DNA of 64,000 nt from Pseudomonas putida (GCA_029953615.1 CP124529.1:4862494-4926493); one strand, 5' to 3'. Positions 9,114 to 18,077 are shown, counted from the stretch's first letter. Numbers and translations are program-made. Notes: generated by a model not told the origin, from the sequence alone.

Positions 9114-10121
9114 TCAGCCCTTGTCGGGCGGCGGCGAGATGCGGTTGAGCACGGTGCTGCCGTCCTTGCTGCGGGTCAGGTAGACCGGCAGCACCTTGGG
9201 CAGGTTGTTGACCAGCCGCCCCACCTCGCGGGTGTTGTAGATGCCGCTGATGCGGATGCGGCCGGTGCTGGCATCGGCCAGCAGCAAGGGCGCATCGAGG
9301 TAGCGGTTGATCATTGGCAGCGCCTGTTCCAGGCTCAGGTTGTCGAGCACCAGTTTGCCGTCGCGCCAGGCCAGGCTGTTGCCGTAGTCGTCGCTCTGCT
9401 CCAGTTGCGGCTCGAAGTCGCCCTTGTGGTAGCTGGCCTGCATTCCCGGGCCCAGGCGGTAGCCACCGGTGCTGCCGTCGCTGGACACCAGCACCGAACC
9501 TTCCACCAGCGTGACCTTGACCTGGTCCTGGTACTTCCACACGTTGAACTGAGTGCCGGTGACGCGGGTCTGGCCACGACCGGCATGCACGACGAACGGG
9601 TGGCTGCTGTCGTGCTTTACCTTGAAGAACGCCTCGCCACGCTCTAGCGTGACCTGGCGTTGGTCCTTGTAGTTCAGGTAGGTGAGCTCGGTGTTGAGGT
9701 TGAGCTGTACCGTGCTGCCGTCACTCAGTTGCACGGTCTGCATGCGCGTGCCGGCTTCGAAGTGCTGGTAGTGGTTGGGCAGCCAGCCTTGTTCCCAGCC
9801 CACCCAGCCGGCCAGCGGCAGCACTGCCAGGGCGATCGCGGCAGCGGATGCCAGCCGTCGCCAGTTGCGCGGGCGCGCAGCCTTTTGCACAGGCGGGTTG
9901 AAATCGATGACGGTGGCATTGCGCGGCAGCAGGTCGGCGGTTTGCCAGATTTCCAGCATCGCCTGGTATTCCTCGGCATGCCGCGGGTCGGCCGCCAGCC
10001 AGCGGGCGAAGGCCTCGCGCTCGGCCGCCGTGCAATCTTCGGCGTGCAGGCGCATGCACCAGTGCGCGGCGGCGTCGGTGATGGCATCGTCTGGGCTGGG
10101 ATTGAGGCGGTCGTGGTTCAT
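9114..10121 (-). CDS. FecR-family anti-sigma regulator (no adjacent ECF sigma gene)
   Basis: 335 residues. An N-terminal DUF4880-type cytoplasmic domain (AAHWCMRLHAEDCTAAEREAFARWLAADPRHAEEYQAML) is followed by one membrane helix at about 88-105 (AAAIALAVLPLAGWVG), then a FecR periplasmic domain (GTRMQTVQLSDGSTVQLN, LERGEAFFKVKHD, GTQFNVW) and an STN-like C-terminal region (LDAPLLLADAST.RIRISGIYN). FecR proteins receive a signal from a TonB-dependent transducer and control a partner FecI sigma factor. Here no sigma or receptor gene lies on either side: the neighbour downstream is the antiporter (convergent) and upstream is a REP element. The partner must be elsewhere, or the gene is a remnant. 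Frame is intact. Confidence 0.88.
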   Translation of the reverse strand: MNHDRLNPSPDDAITDAAAHWCMRLHAEDCTAAEREAFARWLAADPRHAEEYQAMLEIWQTADLLPRNATVIDFNPPVQKAARPRNWRRLASAAAIALAVLPLAGWVGWEQGWLPNHYQHFEAGTRMQTVQLSDGSTVQLNLNTELTYLNYKDQRQVTLERGEAFFKVKHDSSHPFVVHAGRGQTRVTGTQFNVWKYQDQVKVTLVEGSVLVSSDGSTGGYRLGPGMQASYHKGDFEPQLEQSDDYGNSLAWRDGKLVLDNLSLEQALPMINRYLDAPLLLADASTGRIRISGIYNTREVGRLVNNLPKVLPVYLTRSKDGSTVLNRISPPPDKG

Positions 10122-10296
10122 TGCGGCTCCGGATTTTGCGCATTCTACCCTTGCAGGAGGGCTCCCGAGAACCGAGGTAATGGCGAATGACTATCAGTTG
10201 TGCCGGTTTTTCGTCGGATTGGCAATGGTTTTCCAGCGTTTGAGAACCCTTCGCGCACAGGTATAGGGGCAGAAATCCTGGGGCTGCCTTGCAGCT

Positions 10297-10387
10297 CATC
10301 GCCGGCAAGCCGGGCTTCCACAAGGACTGCACAAGGTCTTGGGCCTGCGCGATCCCTGTGGGAGCCCGGCTTGCCGGCGATGAGGCC
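10297..10387. repeat. REP pair (cgccggcaagcc subtype)
   Basis: Facing arms 'atcgccggcaagccgggct' and 'agcccggcttgccggcgat' are separated by about 50 nt in the 278-nt gap between fecR-like and acyl-CoA dehydrogenase genes. Pseudomonas REP sequences of this type are short palindromic elements mobilised by RAYT transposases; none of those is in the window. Nothing else is evident in this gap. Confidence 0.75.
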
Positions 10388-10399
10388 GGAGCAGGAAGA

Positions 10400-12169
10400 T
10401 CAGAATTGTTCGGCTGTCATCCCATAAAGACTGGCACTTCCCGCCCGAATACTCACCTCCAGCCCCAACCCCCGCGGCAACACCCGCTGGAAGAAAAACT
10501 CCGCACAGGCAAGCTTGGCCCCATGAAACGCGTCATCTTCGTCACGCCTGGCCAACGCCACCGCCGCCATCCGCGCCCACATATAGGCATACGCAGTCAG
10601 CCCGAACAGCTGCAGGTATTCCACTGCCACCGCGCTGACCAGGTTGGCGTCCTCGCCGGCACGTGCCCGCAGCCAGGCGCTGGTAGCTTCCAGCCGCGTC
10701 AGGCTGGTTTGCAGGGCCTCACGGTGCAACGGTGCATCCACGCTGAAGGCCCGCACCTCGGCGGCGAAGCTTGCCAGCGCCTGGCCACCGTCGGCCAGCA
10801 CTTTGCGCCCGAGCAGGTCGAGGGCCTGGATGCCGTTGGTGCCTTCGTAGATCTGCGCGATGCGTACGTCGCGCACGCGCTGCTCCTGGCCCCATTCACG
10901 GATGTAGCCATGGCCGCCGTACACCTGCTGGCCGAGCACGCAGCTTTCCAGGCCGTTGTCGGTGAAGAACGCCTTGGCCACCGGCGTCAGCAGCGCCACC
11001 AGGCGCTGCGCATGCTCGCGTTCGCCGGCGTCTTCGGCGTAGCGCGCCAGGTCCAGCTGCTGGCCGACGTAGGCGGCAAACGCCCGGCCACCTTCGGTGA
11101 GGGTACGCATGGTCAGCAGCATGCGCCGCACGTCGCCGTGGTGAATGATCGGGTCGGCCGCCTTGTCCTGTGCCTGCGGGCCGCTGGCGGCACGGCTTTG
11201 CAGGCGTTCGTTGGCGTAGCGGGCGGCGCTCTGGTAGGAGGCCTCGGCACAGCCGATGCCCTGGATGCCGATGGACAGGCGCTCGTAGTTCATCATGGTG
11301 AACATCGCCGCCAGGCCCTTGTTCGGCTCACCCACCAGGTAACCGACGGCACCGTCGAAGTTCATCACGCAGGTGGCCGAGGCCTTGATGCCCATCTTGT
11401 GTTCGACCGAGCCGCAATGGGCGGCGTTGCGCGCTCCCAGGCGGCCGTCGGCCTCGACCACGTACTTGGGCACCAGGAACAGTGAGATGCCCTTGGCGCC
11501 CGTGGGCGCATCCGGCAGCTTGGCCAGCACCAGGTGGACGATGTTCTCGGTCAGGTCCTGTTCGCCGCCGGTGATGAAGATCTTGCTGCCGCTGATGCGA
11601 TAGCTGCCATCGGCCTGGGGTTCGGCGCGGCTGCGGATCAGCCCCAGGTCGGTGCCGGCATGGGGTTCGGTGAGGCACATGGTGCCCGCCCAGCGGCCTT
11701 CGTACAGGGGCGGCAGGTAGGTGGCCTTGAGCGTTTCGCTGGCGTGGGCATCGATTGCCAGGCAGCTGCCGGCGCTCAATGCCGAATACAGGCTGAAACT
11801 GCAATCGGCGGCGTAGAGCATTTCTTCGAACAGTACACCGAGCATTTTCGGCATGCCCATGCCGCCATGTTCGGGGTTGCCACCCAGGCCGACCCAACCG
11901 CCTTCGCGGTAGGTGTGCCAGGCCTCGCGGAAGCCATCGGGGGTGGTGACAACGCCTGCGTCGAAGCGCACGCCTTGCTCGTCACCGTTGCGGCTGAGCG
12001 GGGCAATCAGCTGGCCGGTGACTTTGGCTGCTTCCTCGAGGATGGCGTCGGCCGTGTCGGCGTCGATGCGTTCGGCCAGGGCGGGCAGGCGGGCCCACAG
12101 GGCCGGGGCGTTGAATACGTCATGCAGGACGAAGCGCATGTCGCGCAGGGGGGCGGTGTAGGTGGTCAT
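10400..12169 (-). CDS. Acyl-CoA dehydrogenase (DmdC-like, with C-terminal extension)
   Basis: 589 residues, longer than the ~380 of ordinary acyl-CoA dehydrogenases. It belongs to the ~600-residue group opening with DMRFVLHDVF and ending with an added C-terminal domain. The core shows CLTEPHAGTDLG and SGSKIFITGGEQ (FAD/substrate strands), YERLSIGIQGIGCAEASYQSA, and QQVYGGHGYIREWGQEQRVRDVRIAQIYEGTNGIQALDLLGRK. It is an FAD flavoprotein making trans-2-enoyl-CoA; members include 3-methylmercaptopropionyl-CoA dehydrogenase and long-chain enzymes, so substrate is not assigned. It follows the acyl-CoA synthetase gene on the same strand with a REP pair between, suggesting a fatty-acid activation and oxidation unit. 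Confidence 0.92.
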   Translation of the reverse strand: MTTYTAPLRDMRFVLHDVFNAPALWARLPALAERIDADTADAILEEAAKVTGQLIAPLSRNGDEQGVRFDAGVVTTPDGFREAWHTYREGGWVGLGGNPEHGGMGMPKMLGVLFEEMLYAADCSFSLYSALSAGSCLAIDAHASETLKATYLPPLYEGRWAGTMCLTEPHAGTDLGLIRSRAEPQADGSYRISGSKIFITGGEQDLTENIVHLVLAKLPDAPTGAKGISLFLVPKYVVEADGRLGARNAAHCGSVEHKMGIKASATCVMNFDGAVGYLVGEPNKGLAAMFTMMNYERLSIGIQGIGCAEASYQSAARYANERLQSRAASGPQAQDKAADPIIHHGDVRRMLLTMRTLTEGGRAFAAYVGQQLDLARYAEDAGEREHAQRLVALLTPVAKAFFTDNGLESCVLGQQVYGGHGYIREWGQEQRVRDVRIAQIYEGTNGIQALDLLGRKVLADGGQALASFAAEVRAFSVDAPLHREALQTSLTRLEATSAWLRARAGEDANLVSAVAVEYLQLFGLTAYAYMWARMAAVALARRDEDDAFHGAKLACAEFFFQRVLPRGLGLEVSIRAGSASLYGMTAEQF

Positions 12170-12201
12170 CGGGAGCTCTTGGAATAATGGAAATATGGGC
12201 T

Positions 12202-12295
12202 GGCCTCTTCGCGGGCACGCCCGCTCCCACAGGTAAAGCACAGGGTTCGAGGCCGGTGCCGTCCCTGTGGGAGCGGGCATGCCCGCGAAGAGGCC
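12202..12295. repeat. REP pair (cgcgggc subtype)
   Basis: 'ggcctcttcgcgggcacgcc' faces 'ggcatgcccgcgaagaggcc', each arm containing the GTGGGAGCGGGC core, between the acyl-CoA synthetase and dehydrogenase genes. A structure of this kind in an mRNA can act as a stabiliser or attenuator between operon genes. Confidence 0.85.
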
Positions 12296-12304
12296 ACCAC
12301 TGGA

Positions 12305-13928
12305 TCAGAGGGCTTTGGCCCGGTCGCGCAGCACGTACTTCTGGATCTTGCCGGTAGAGGTCTTTGGCAATTCGCCAAACACCACGGTCTTCGGCACCTT
12401 GAACCCGGCCAGGTGCTCGCGGCACCAACTGGTGATGTCGGCTTCGCGGGTGTCTTCGCGGCCCGGCTTGAGGGCAACCGAAGGCGCACGGGGTTTCCCC
12501 CCATTTTTCATCCGGGCGCGCCACCACCGCGGCTTCCAGTATCGCCGGGTGCTTGTACAGGGCGTCCTCGACCTCGATGGTGGAGATGTTCTCGCCACCG
12601 GAAATGATGATGTCCTTGAGCCGGTCCTTGATCTCGACATAGCCGTCGCTGTGCCACACGGCCAGGTCACCGGTGTGGAACCAGCCGCCACGGAAGGCTT
12701 CGGCGGTGGCCTCGGGGTTCTTCAGGTAGCCCTTCATCACCGTGTTGCCACGCATGAAGATCTCGCCCAGGGTGTTGCCGTCGCGCGGTACCGGCTCGAG
12801 GGTTTGCGGGTCGGCGACCATCAGGCCGTCGAGAGTCGGGTAGCGCACGCCCTGGCGGGACTTGATCCGTGCGCGATCCTCCAACGACAGTTCATCCCAT
12901 TCGTCATGCCAGGCACATACGGTTACCGGGCCGTAGACTTCGGTCAGGCCGTAGGTGTGAGTGACCCGGATGCCCATCTCTTCCACGGCGCCGATGACCT
13001 TGGCAGGTGGCGCGGCGCCGGCGACCATGGCCTGCACCGGGTGCTCGATGGCTGCCTTGGCCGCCTCGGGCATGTTGACCAGGGCGTTGAGCACGATCGG
13101 CGCGCCGCACAGGTGGCTGACCCGGTGCTCGCGGATCAGGTTCAGGATCTTCTGCGGGTCTACCCGACGCAGGAACACATGGGTGCCGGCCAGTGCGGTA
13201 ATGGTCCACGGGTAGCACCAGCCGTTGCAGTGGAACATCGGCAACGTCCACAGGTACACCGGGCGGTGGCCCATGGCCCAGACCATCTGGTTGCCCAGGG
13301 CGTTCAGGTAAGCGCCACGGTGGTGGTAGACCACGCCCTTGGGGTTGCCGGTAGTGCCAGAGGTGTAGTTGAGCGAGATTGCCTGCCACTCGTCATCGGG
13401 CCATTGCCAGGCAAAGTCCGGGTCGCCTTCGGCGAGAAACGCTTCATAATCCAGTTCGCTGACGGCACGGCCTTCGCCGTACTCCGGGTCATCCACGTCC
13501 ACCACCAAAGGCGGGTGTTCGAGCAGGGCCAGGGCCGCCTCGATGACGGTATGGAATTCGCGGTCGGTGATCAGCACCTTGGCCTCGCCGTGCTGCAGCA
13601 TGAAGGCAATGGCCTCGGCGTCCAGGCGGACGTTCAGGGTGTTGAGCACGGCGCCGGTCATGGGTACGCCAAAATGGGCTTCGAGCATGGCCGGAATGTT
13701 CGGCAACATCACCGCCACGGTGTCGCCACGGCCGATACCCCGGCCCACCAGGGCGCTGGCCAGGCGCCGGCAGCGCTGGTAGGTCTGTTGCCAGTTGCGG
13801 CGGATGGCACCGTGGATCACCGCCGGGTAGTTGCCGTATACGGCAGCGGTGCGTTCGATGAAGCTCAGCGGGGTGAGGGCGACATGATTGACGGCAGCGG
13901 GCATCAGGCCCTGGGCATAGATCGACAT
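12305..13928 (-). pseudogene. Acyl-CoA synthetase (AMP-forming), interrupted by a +1 frameshift
   Basis: The frame from ATG 13928 encodes a fatty-acid/medium-chain type acyl-CoA ligase with LNYTSGTTGNPKGVVYHHRG (P-loop, about residue 188), THTYGLTEVYGP and the GWFHTGDLAVWHSDGYVEIKDRLKDIIISGGENIS block. It is intact to ...DEKWGETPCAF; then the frame is lost. The expected C-terminus (VALKPG..., GKIQKYVLRDRAKAL, with the catalytic Lys in TSTGKIQK) is present in the next frame, ending at 12305. Joining them requires removal of one C from the CC at 12478-12479. Total length 1624 nt is one more than a multiple of three. Restored product is about 540 residues. The break is either a sequencing error or a recent mutation removing the C-terminal lid domain. 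Divergent from the histidine kinase gene. Confidence 0.85.
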
Positions 13929-14088
13929 GCGGTAATCCTGTAGGGGAGGCAGGCACAACCTGTGCGCTTGGCCCCCGGTGGCTGATTGTTAGCTCTGTTC
14001 AGGGTGCAGGGAGGCGGACGGTTAGCCGCTCCCCCTTGTCGCAGTTTTACGCGAGTCGCTATGGTATTAGGAATATCGACTATAGCAA

Positions 14089-14106
14089 TATAGTAGAACT
14101 ACTATA
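14089..14106. promoter_or_regulatory. Perfect 8+2+8 palindrome, candidate operator
   Basis: TATAGTAG-AA-CTACTATA is an exact inverted repeat 17 nt before the GTG of the histidine kinase gene, in the 195-nt divergent region shared with the acyl-CoA synthetase gene. Its AT content contrasts with the surrounding GC-rich DNA. It could bind the FixJ-like regulator or another dimeric factor. Confidence 0.5.
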
Positions 14107-14123
14107 ACAACGAGCCGCCTACC

Positions 14124-15530
14124 GTGGACAACACTGCCTACCCCCTGCTCTCCAAGGACCCACAACCCAGCCTGATGCTGGCCGGCGACGCCAGGCCGCT
14201 GGCACTCAACCCGGCGCTGCAAGCCTGGGTCGATGAAGGCCCGGCACTGGCCAGCTGGCTGCCGGGCAACTGCGCCGCCCTGGTGCGCGCCTGCCTGCGC
14301 CAGCGCCGGGCGATCGCCGAGGTCGAAGTGCAAGTCGGCGAACGCATCGTGTTGTGGAGCTTTATCCCAGACGACCAGGGCCAGCAGGTGCTGGCGCGTT
14401 GCCGCGACGCCAGTGACGAGCGCCACGGCGCACGCGAGGCCAGTCGCGCACGGCGGCTGTACCGGCTGATCATCGAGAACACCACTGACCTGATCTCCCG
14501 GCATAGCCCCGATGGCCGTTTCCTCGATGCTTCGCCGGCGGCATTCCGCCTGCTTGGCCTGTGGCCCGAACAACTGCGCGGCATGGCCGTGCATTCCCTG
14601 CTGCACCCCCGTGAGCGCCGCCAGGTGCTGCGACAGGCCGCCGCCGCCCTGGACCAGGATGGCTACCACACCATGACCTGCCGGGTACGCCAGGCCGCAG
14701 GCGGCTACCGCTGGTTCGAAATCGCCAGCCGGGCTATCCGCGAAACCTACACCGGCGCGGTGGTGGAGGTGGTCAGCGTGTCACGTGACATCACCCTGCG
14801 CATCGAGGCCCAGGAAAGTCTGGCGCACAGTGCCCGGTTGGCCACCTTGGGCGAACTGGCTTCGGGCATAGCCCACGAGATCAACCAGCCGTTGGCCGCA
14901 GTGGTCAACTACGCCAATGCCAGCCAGCGCTACCTGCAGGGCCTGGAGCGCGATCCGCAAGCCCGCGAGCGGGTGGGGCAGGGCCTGCAGCGCATCAGCG
15001 AACAGGCCACCCATGCCGCCGACGTGATCCGCCGCCTGCGCGCCTTTCTGCGCAAGGGGCCGCGCCGCCTGCAGGCGCTGGACGTGGCCGAGGTGGCGGG
15101 CGAAGCCATGCGCCTGTGCGCCTGGGAGGCCGCGCGTGATCAGGTGGTGGTCGAGCTGCGCATGAGCGCGCAGCTGCCGTTGGTATATGCCGACCGGGTA
15201 CTGCTGGAGCAGGTACTGGTGAACCTGCTGCGCAACGCCATCGATGCCAACCGCGAGCAGCATGGCGAGCGGCCGTCACGTATCCTGCTCGGCGCCGCGC
15301 GCGATGGCGATGGCGTGCTCGTCGAGGTGGCCGACCAGGGCCCGGGCGTGGCGCCCGAGCGCCTGGATGAAATCTTCACGCCGTTCACCACCAGCAAGGC
15401 CGATGGCCTGGGCCTGGGCCTGAGCATGAGCCGCAGCCTGATCGAAGGCTTTGGCGGCAGCCTGTGGGCGCGAGCCGGTGACAATGGCGGTCTGGTACTG
15501 TGCTGCCGCCTGACGGTCAGCAGGGGATAA
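14124..15530 (+). CDS. PAS-domain sensor histidine kinase
   Basis: 468 residues from a GTG start. No membrane segment is seen, so it is probably cytoplasmic. Residues ~110-230 form a PAS domain (RLIIENTTDLISRHSPDGRFL, AAFRLLGL, MTCRVRQAAGGYRWFEIASR). The HisKA motif is LGELASGIAHEINQPLAAVVNYANA with the phospho-acceptor His, followed by a HATPase_c with N box LRNAIDANRE, ADQGPGVAPERLDEIFTPFTTSKADGLGLGLSMSR. This is the FixL/TodS-C-terminal kinase type. The response regulator begins about 10 nt downstream, so they form a two-gene operon. Divergence from the acyl-CoA synthetase gene suggests they control fatty-acid use; that is inference. A later ATG at 14175 is an alternative start. Confidence 0.9.
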   Translation: MDNTAYPLLSKDPQPSLMLAGDARPLALNPALQAWVDEGPALASWLPGNCAALVRACLRQRRAIAEVEVQVGERIVLWSFIPDDQGQQVLARCRDASDERHGAREASRARRLYRLIIENTTDLISRHSPDGRFLDASPAAFRLLGLWPEQLRGMAVHSLLHPRERRQVLRQAAAALDQDGYHTMTCRVRQAAGGYRWFEIASRAIRETYTGAVVEVVSVSRDITLRIEAQESLAHSARLATLGELASGIAHEINQPLAAVVNYANASQRYLQGLERDPQARERVGQGLQRISEQATHAADVIRRLRAFLRKGPRRLQALDVAEVAGEAMRLCAWEAARDQVVVELRMSAQLPLVYADRVLLEQVLVNLLRNAIDANREQHGERPSRILLGAARDGDGVLVEVADQGPGVAPERLDEIFTPFTTSKADGLGLGLSMSRSLIEGFGGSLWARAGDNGGLVLCCRLTVSRG

Positions 15531-15542
15531 GGGGAGAGGGTG

Positions 15543-16175
15543 GTGCAAGCGAAAGTGTATGTGGTCGATGACGACCAGGGTATGCGCGACTCGACAGTGT
15601 GGTTGCTGCAGTCGGTGGGCTTGCAGGCCTTGCCGTTCGCCGACGGGCAGGCGTTTCTCGATGCCTGCGTCGACGATGGGCCGGCCTGCGTGCTGCTGGA
15701 CGTGCGCATGCCGGGGTTGGGCGGGTTGGCGGTGCAGCAGGCGATGCGCGAGCGTGGTCTGGGTTTGCCGGTGATCTTCGTCAGTGGCCATGCCGATGTG
15801 CCGATCGTGGTGCGGGCATTCAAGGCCGGCGCCTGCGACTTCATCGAAAAACCCTACAACGACCAGTTGCTGCTCGATAGTGTACAGGCCGCGCTGGAAA
15901 GCGCCGGGCGGGCACACCAGGGCGACCAGGTGCTGGCTCGGGTGCAGGCGCGTATCGATGGCCTGACCCCGCGCGAGCGTGACGTGTTCGTGCCTCTGGC
16001 CCAGGGGCTGAGCAACCGCGAGATTGCCGAGCGGCTGGGCGTCAGCGTGAAGACGGTGGACCTGTACCGGGGGCGGGTGATGAAGCGGTTGCAGGCGGAT
16101 AGCCTGGCGGAACTGGTGGGTATGGCCATTGCCTGCGGGGCGGTTGAGGCGTTGGGCCTGCGAGCGCTGTCGTAA
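15543..16175 (+). CDS. FixJ-family response regulator (receiver + LuxR HTH)
   Basis: 210 residues. The receiver domain (VYVVDDDQGMRDST; phospho-acceptor Asp in CVLLDVRMPGLGG; Thr/Ser in FVSGHADV; Lys in FIEKPYND) is followed by a LuxR-type helix-turn-helix (LTPRERDVFVPLAQGLSNREIAERLGVSVKTVDLYRGRVMKRL). KTVDLYRGRVM is characteristic of the FixJ/TodT/StyR subgroup. Two GTG codons at 15540 and 15543 are possible starts; the second has the better spacing (6 nt) from the GGAG. It is coupled to the preceding kinase. Confidence 0.92.
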   Translation: MQAKVYVVDDDQGMRDSTVWLLQSVGLQALPFADGQAFLDACVDDGPACVLLDVRMPGLGGLAVQQAMRERGLGLPVIFVSGHADVPIVVRAFKAGACDFIEKPYNDQLLLDSVQAALESAGRAHQGDQVLARVQARIDGLTPRERDVFVPLAQGLSNREIAERLGVSVKTVDLYRGRVMKRLQADSLAELVGMAIACGAVEALGLRALS

Positions 16176-16190
16176 CAGCAGTCATCAATC

Positions 16191-16279
16191 CCTGTGGGAG
16201 CGGGCGTGCCCGCGAAGCAGGCACCGCAGTGGATGGCACGGGCGTCGCCCGTGTTCGCGGGCATGCCCGCTCCCACAGA
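16191..16279. repeat. REP pair (cgcgggc subtype)
   Basis: Facing REP arms 'cctgtgggagcgggcgtgcc' and 'ggcatgcccgctcccacag' lie after the response regulator gene and before the marR promoter; the stem may end the two-component transcript. Confidence 0.85.
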
Positions 16280-16323
16280 GGATGCCAAATCATGAATTTT
16301 TCCATAGCAACCTAATCAAAGCT

Positions 16324-16351
16324 TTGACATTCACTGCCTAGGCAGTAATAT
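16324..16351 (+). promoter_or_regulatory. marR-emrAB promoter with palindromic operator in the spacer
   Basis: A consensus -35 TTGACA at 16324-16329 and a -10-like TAATAT at 16346-16351 have a 16-nt spacer. Within the spacer and touching the -10 lies an exact 14-nt palindrome ACTGCCTAGGCAGT (16333-16346). A bound dimer would block RNA polymerase, the usual layout for MarR autorepression. The start codon of marR is 28 nt beyond the -10. Confidence 0.7.
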
Positions 16352-16379
16352 TTTCACACAATTACCCGAGCAGCTTCCG

Positions 16380-16853
16380 ATGGCCCATTTCTCCCCCGAA
16401 AACTTCCAGACCTGCGCCATTGGCATGCTGCTTGGCCGTGCGGCGATCCTCAAGGACCGCATTCTCGACTGGCACCTCGAATCCGAAGGTGTCACCGCCG
16501 CGCAGTTCAAGGTGCTGATCATCGTCACCCAGTACCAGGTAGACACCCCGGCCGAGCTGTGCCGCTACCTGGGCCTGGACAGCGGGTCGATGACCCGCAT
16601 GCTCGACCGCCTCGAGCAGAAGGAACTGATCGTGCGCAACCGCTGCGCCGACGACCGTCGCCAGGTGCGCCTGGCCCTTACTACCGATGGCCAGCGCCTG
16701 GCTGACCGCCTGCCGGAAATCGGCGCGGCGGCCATGAACGAGTTGTGCGGTGCGCTGGCACCCGAAGAGCTCGAGGCCCTGGAAGGCTTGCTGGCCAAGG
16801 TTCTGCTCGCTGCCGGCGACCCGTTGACGATCCGCCGCTTCGGCGATCGTTGA
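16380..16853 (+). CDS. MarR-family repressor of the adjacent efflux operon
   Basis: 157 residues with the MarR winged helix: VTAAQFKVLIIVTQYQVDTPAELCRYLGLDSGSMTRMLDRLEQKELIVRNRCADDRRQVRLALTTDGQRL, where DDRRQVRLALT forms the wing. N- and C-terminal helices provide the dimer interface. It is 30 nt upstream of emrA in the same direction, and the promoter carries a palindrome suited to its binding, so it is likely an autoregulated, ligand-relieved repressor of the efflux genes. Inducer unknown (phenolics are common in this family). Confidence 0.92.
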   Translation: MAHFSPENFQTCAIGMLLGRAAILKDRILDWHLESEGVTAAQFKVLIIVTQYQVDTPAELCRYLGLDSGSMTRMLDRLEQKELIVRNRCADDRRQVRLALTTDGQRLADRLPEIGAAAMNELCGALAPEELEALEGLLAKVLLAAGDPLTIRRFGDR

Positions 16854-16883
16854 TCCCTGTCACGAATTATCCAAGGTATTGTC

Positions 16884-18077
16884 ATGGCCACTCCTGCAGA
16901 CACCCCGACTCCCTCCGCTGCGCCCGAGCCGTCGCGCAAACGCAAAGCCTGGTTGCTTGGCCTGCTGTTGCTGCTGATCCTGGCCGGTGTCGGCGCCTGG
17001 GCCTGGTACAGCCTGGTCGGGCGCTGGCACGAAAGCACCGACGATGCTTACGTCAACGGCAACGTGGTGGAGATCACCCCGCTGATTACCGGCACCGTCA
17101 CCAGCATCGGTGCCGATGACGGCGACCTGGTCCATGCCGGCCAGGTATTGCTGCAATTCGACCCGGCTGACAGCGAGGTGGCCTTGCAGTCCGCCGAAGC
17201 CAGGCTGGCGCGCAGCGTGCGTCAGGTGCGCGGGCTGTACAGCAACGTCGACTCGCTCAAGGCCCAGCTGGAGACGCGCCAGGCCGAACTGCGCAAGGCC
17301 CGGCAGGACTTCAACCGACGCAAGGTGCTGGCCGACAGCGGTGCAATTGCTGCGGAAGAATTGTCCCATGCCCGCGATGACCTGAGCGTGGCCGAGGCTG
17401 CCGTCAACAGTGCGCGCCAGCAACTCAGCACCAGCAGCGCGCTGGTCGACGACACCGTGGTGTCCTCGCACCCCGAGGTGATGGCTGCCGCCGCCGACGT
17501 GCGCCAAGCCTACCTCGACCACGCGCGTACTACCCTGGTGGCGCCGGTCACCGGCTACGTCGCCAAGCGTACCGTGCAACTGGGCCAGCGCCTGCAGCCG
17601 GGCACTGCAACCATGGCAGTGATCCCGCTGGACCAGGTGTGGATCGACGCCAACTTCAAGGAAACCCAGCTGCGCAACATGCGTATCGGCCAACCGGTGC
17701 AGATCAGCGCCGACCTTTACGGCAGCGAGGTCAGGTACAGCGGCACGGTCGACAGCCTCGGCGCCGGCACCGGCAGCGCCTTTGCACTGTTGCCGGCGCA
17801 GAATGCCACCGGTAACTGGATCAAGATCGTCCAGCGCGTGCCGGTGCGCATCCACCTCAGCCCCGACCAGCTCAAGGATCACCCGCTGCGTATCGGCCTG
17901 TCCACGGTGGTCGAGGTCGACTTGCACGACCAGAGTGGCCCGGCCTTGGCTGAGCAACCACCGCAGCAGGCCAGCTACACCACCCAGGTGTATGACCGCC
18001 AGCTGGTCGAAGCCGACAACCTGATCGCCCGGCTGATCCACGAAAACAGCGCAACCGGCAAGACGGCCCAGCGATGA
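16884..18077 (+). CDS. emrA: EmrA/HlyD-type membrane fusion protein
   Basis: 397 residues. A short cytoplasmic tail and one membrane helix (AWLLGLLLLLILAGVGAWAWYSLVG, about 24-48) precede a biotinyl-lipoyl-like half (TDDAYVNGNVVEITPLITGTVTSI), a coiled-coil hairpin at about 95-200 (SAEARLARSVRQVRGLYSN, RQAELRKARQDFNRRKVL), the second lipoyl half (TTLVAPVTGYVAKRTVQLGQRLQPG) and a beta-barrel (LDQVWIDANFKETQLRNMRIGQPV). This is the periplasmic adaptor joining the MFS pump EmrB to an outer-membrane channel. Its TGA overlaps the emrB ATG (ATGA). No outer-membrane TolC-like gene follows in this operon. Confidence 0.93.
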   Translation: MATPADTPTPSAAPEPSRKRKAWLLGLLLLLILAGVGAWAWYSLVGRWHESTDDAYVNGNVVEITPLITGTVTSIGADDGDLVHAGQVLLQFDPADSEVALQSAEARLARSVRQVRGLYSNVDSLKAQLETRQAELRKARQDFNRRKVLADSGAIAAEELSHARDDLSVAEAAVNSARQQLSTSSALVDDTVVSSHPEVMAAAADVRQAYLDHARTTLVAPVTGYVAKRTVQLGQRLQPGTATMAVIPLDQVWIDANFKETQLRNMRIGQPVQISADLYGSEVRYSGTVDSLGAGTGSAFALLPAQNATGNWIKIVQRVPVRIHLSPDQLKDHPLRIGLSTVVEVDLHDQSGPALAEQPPQQASYTTQVYDRQLVEADNLIARLIHENSATGKTAQR

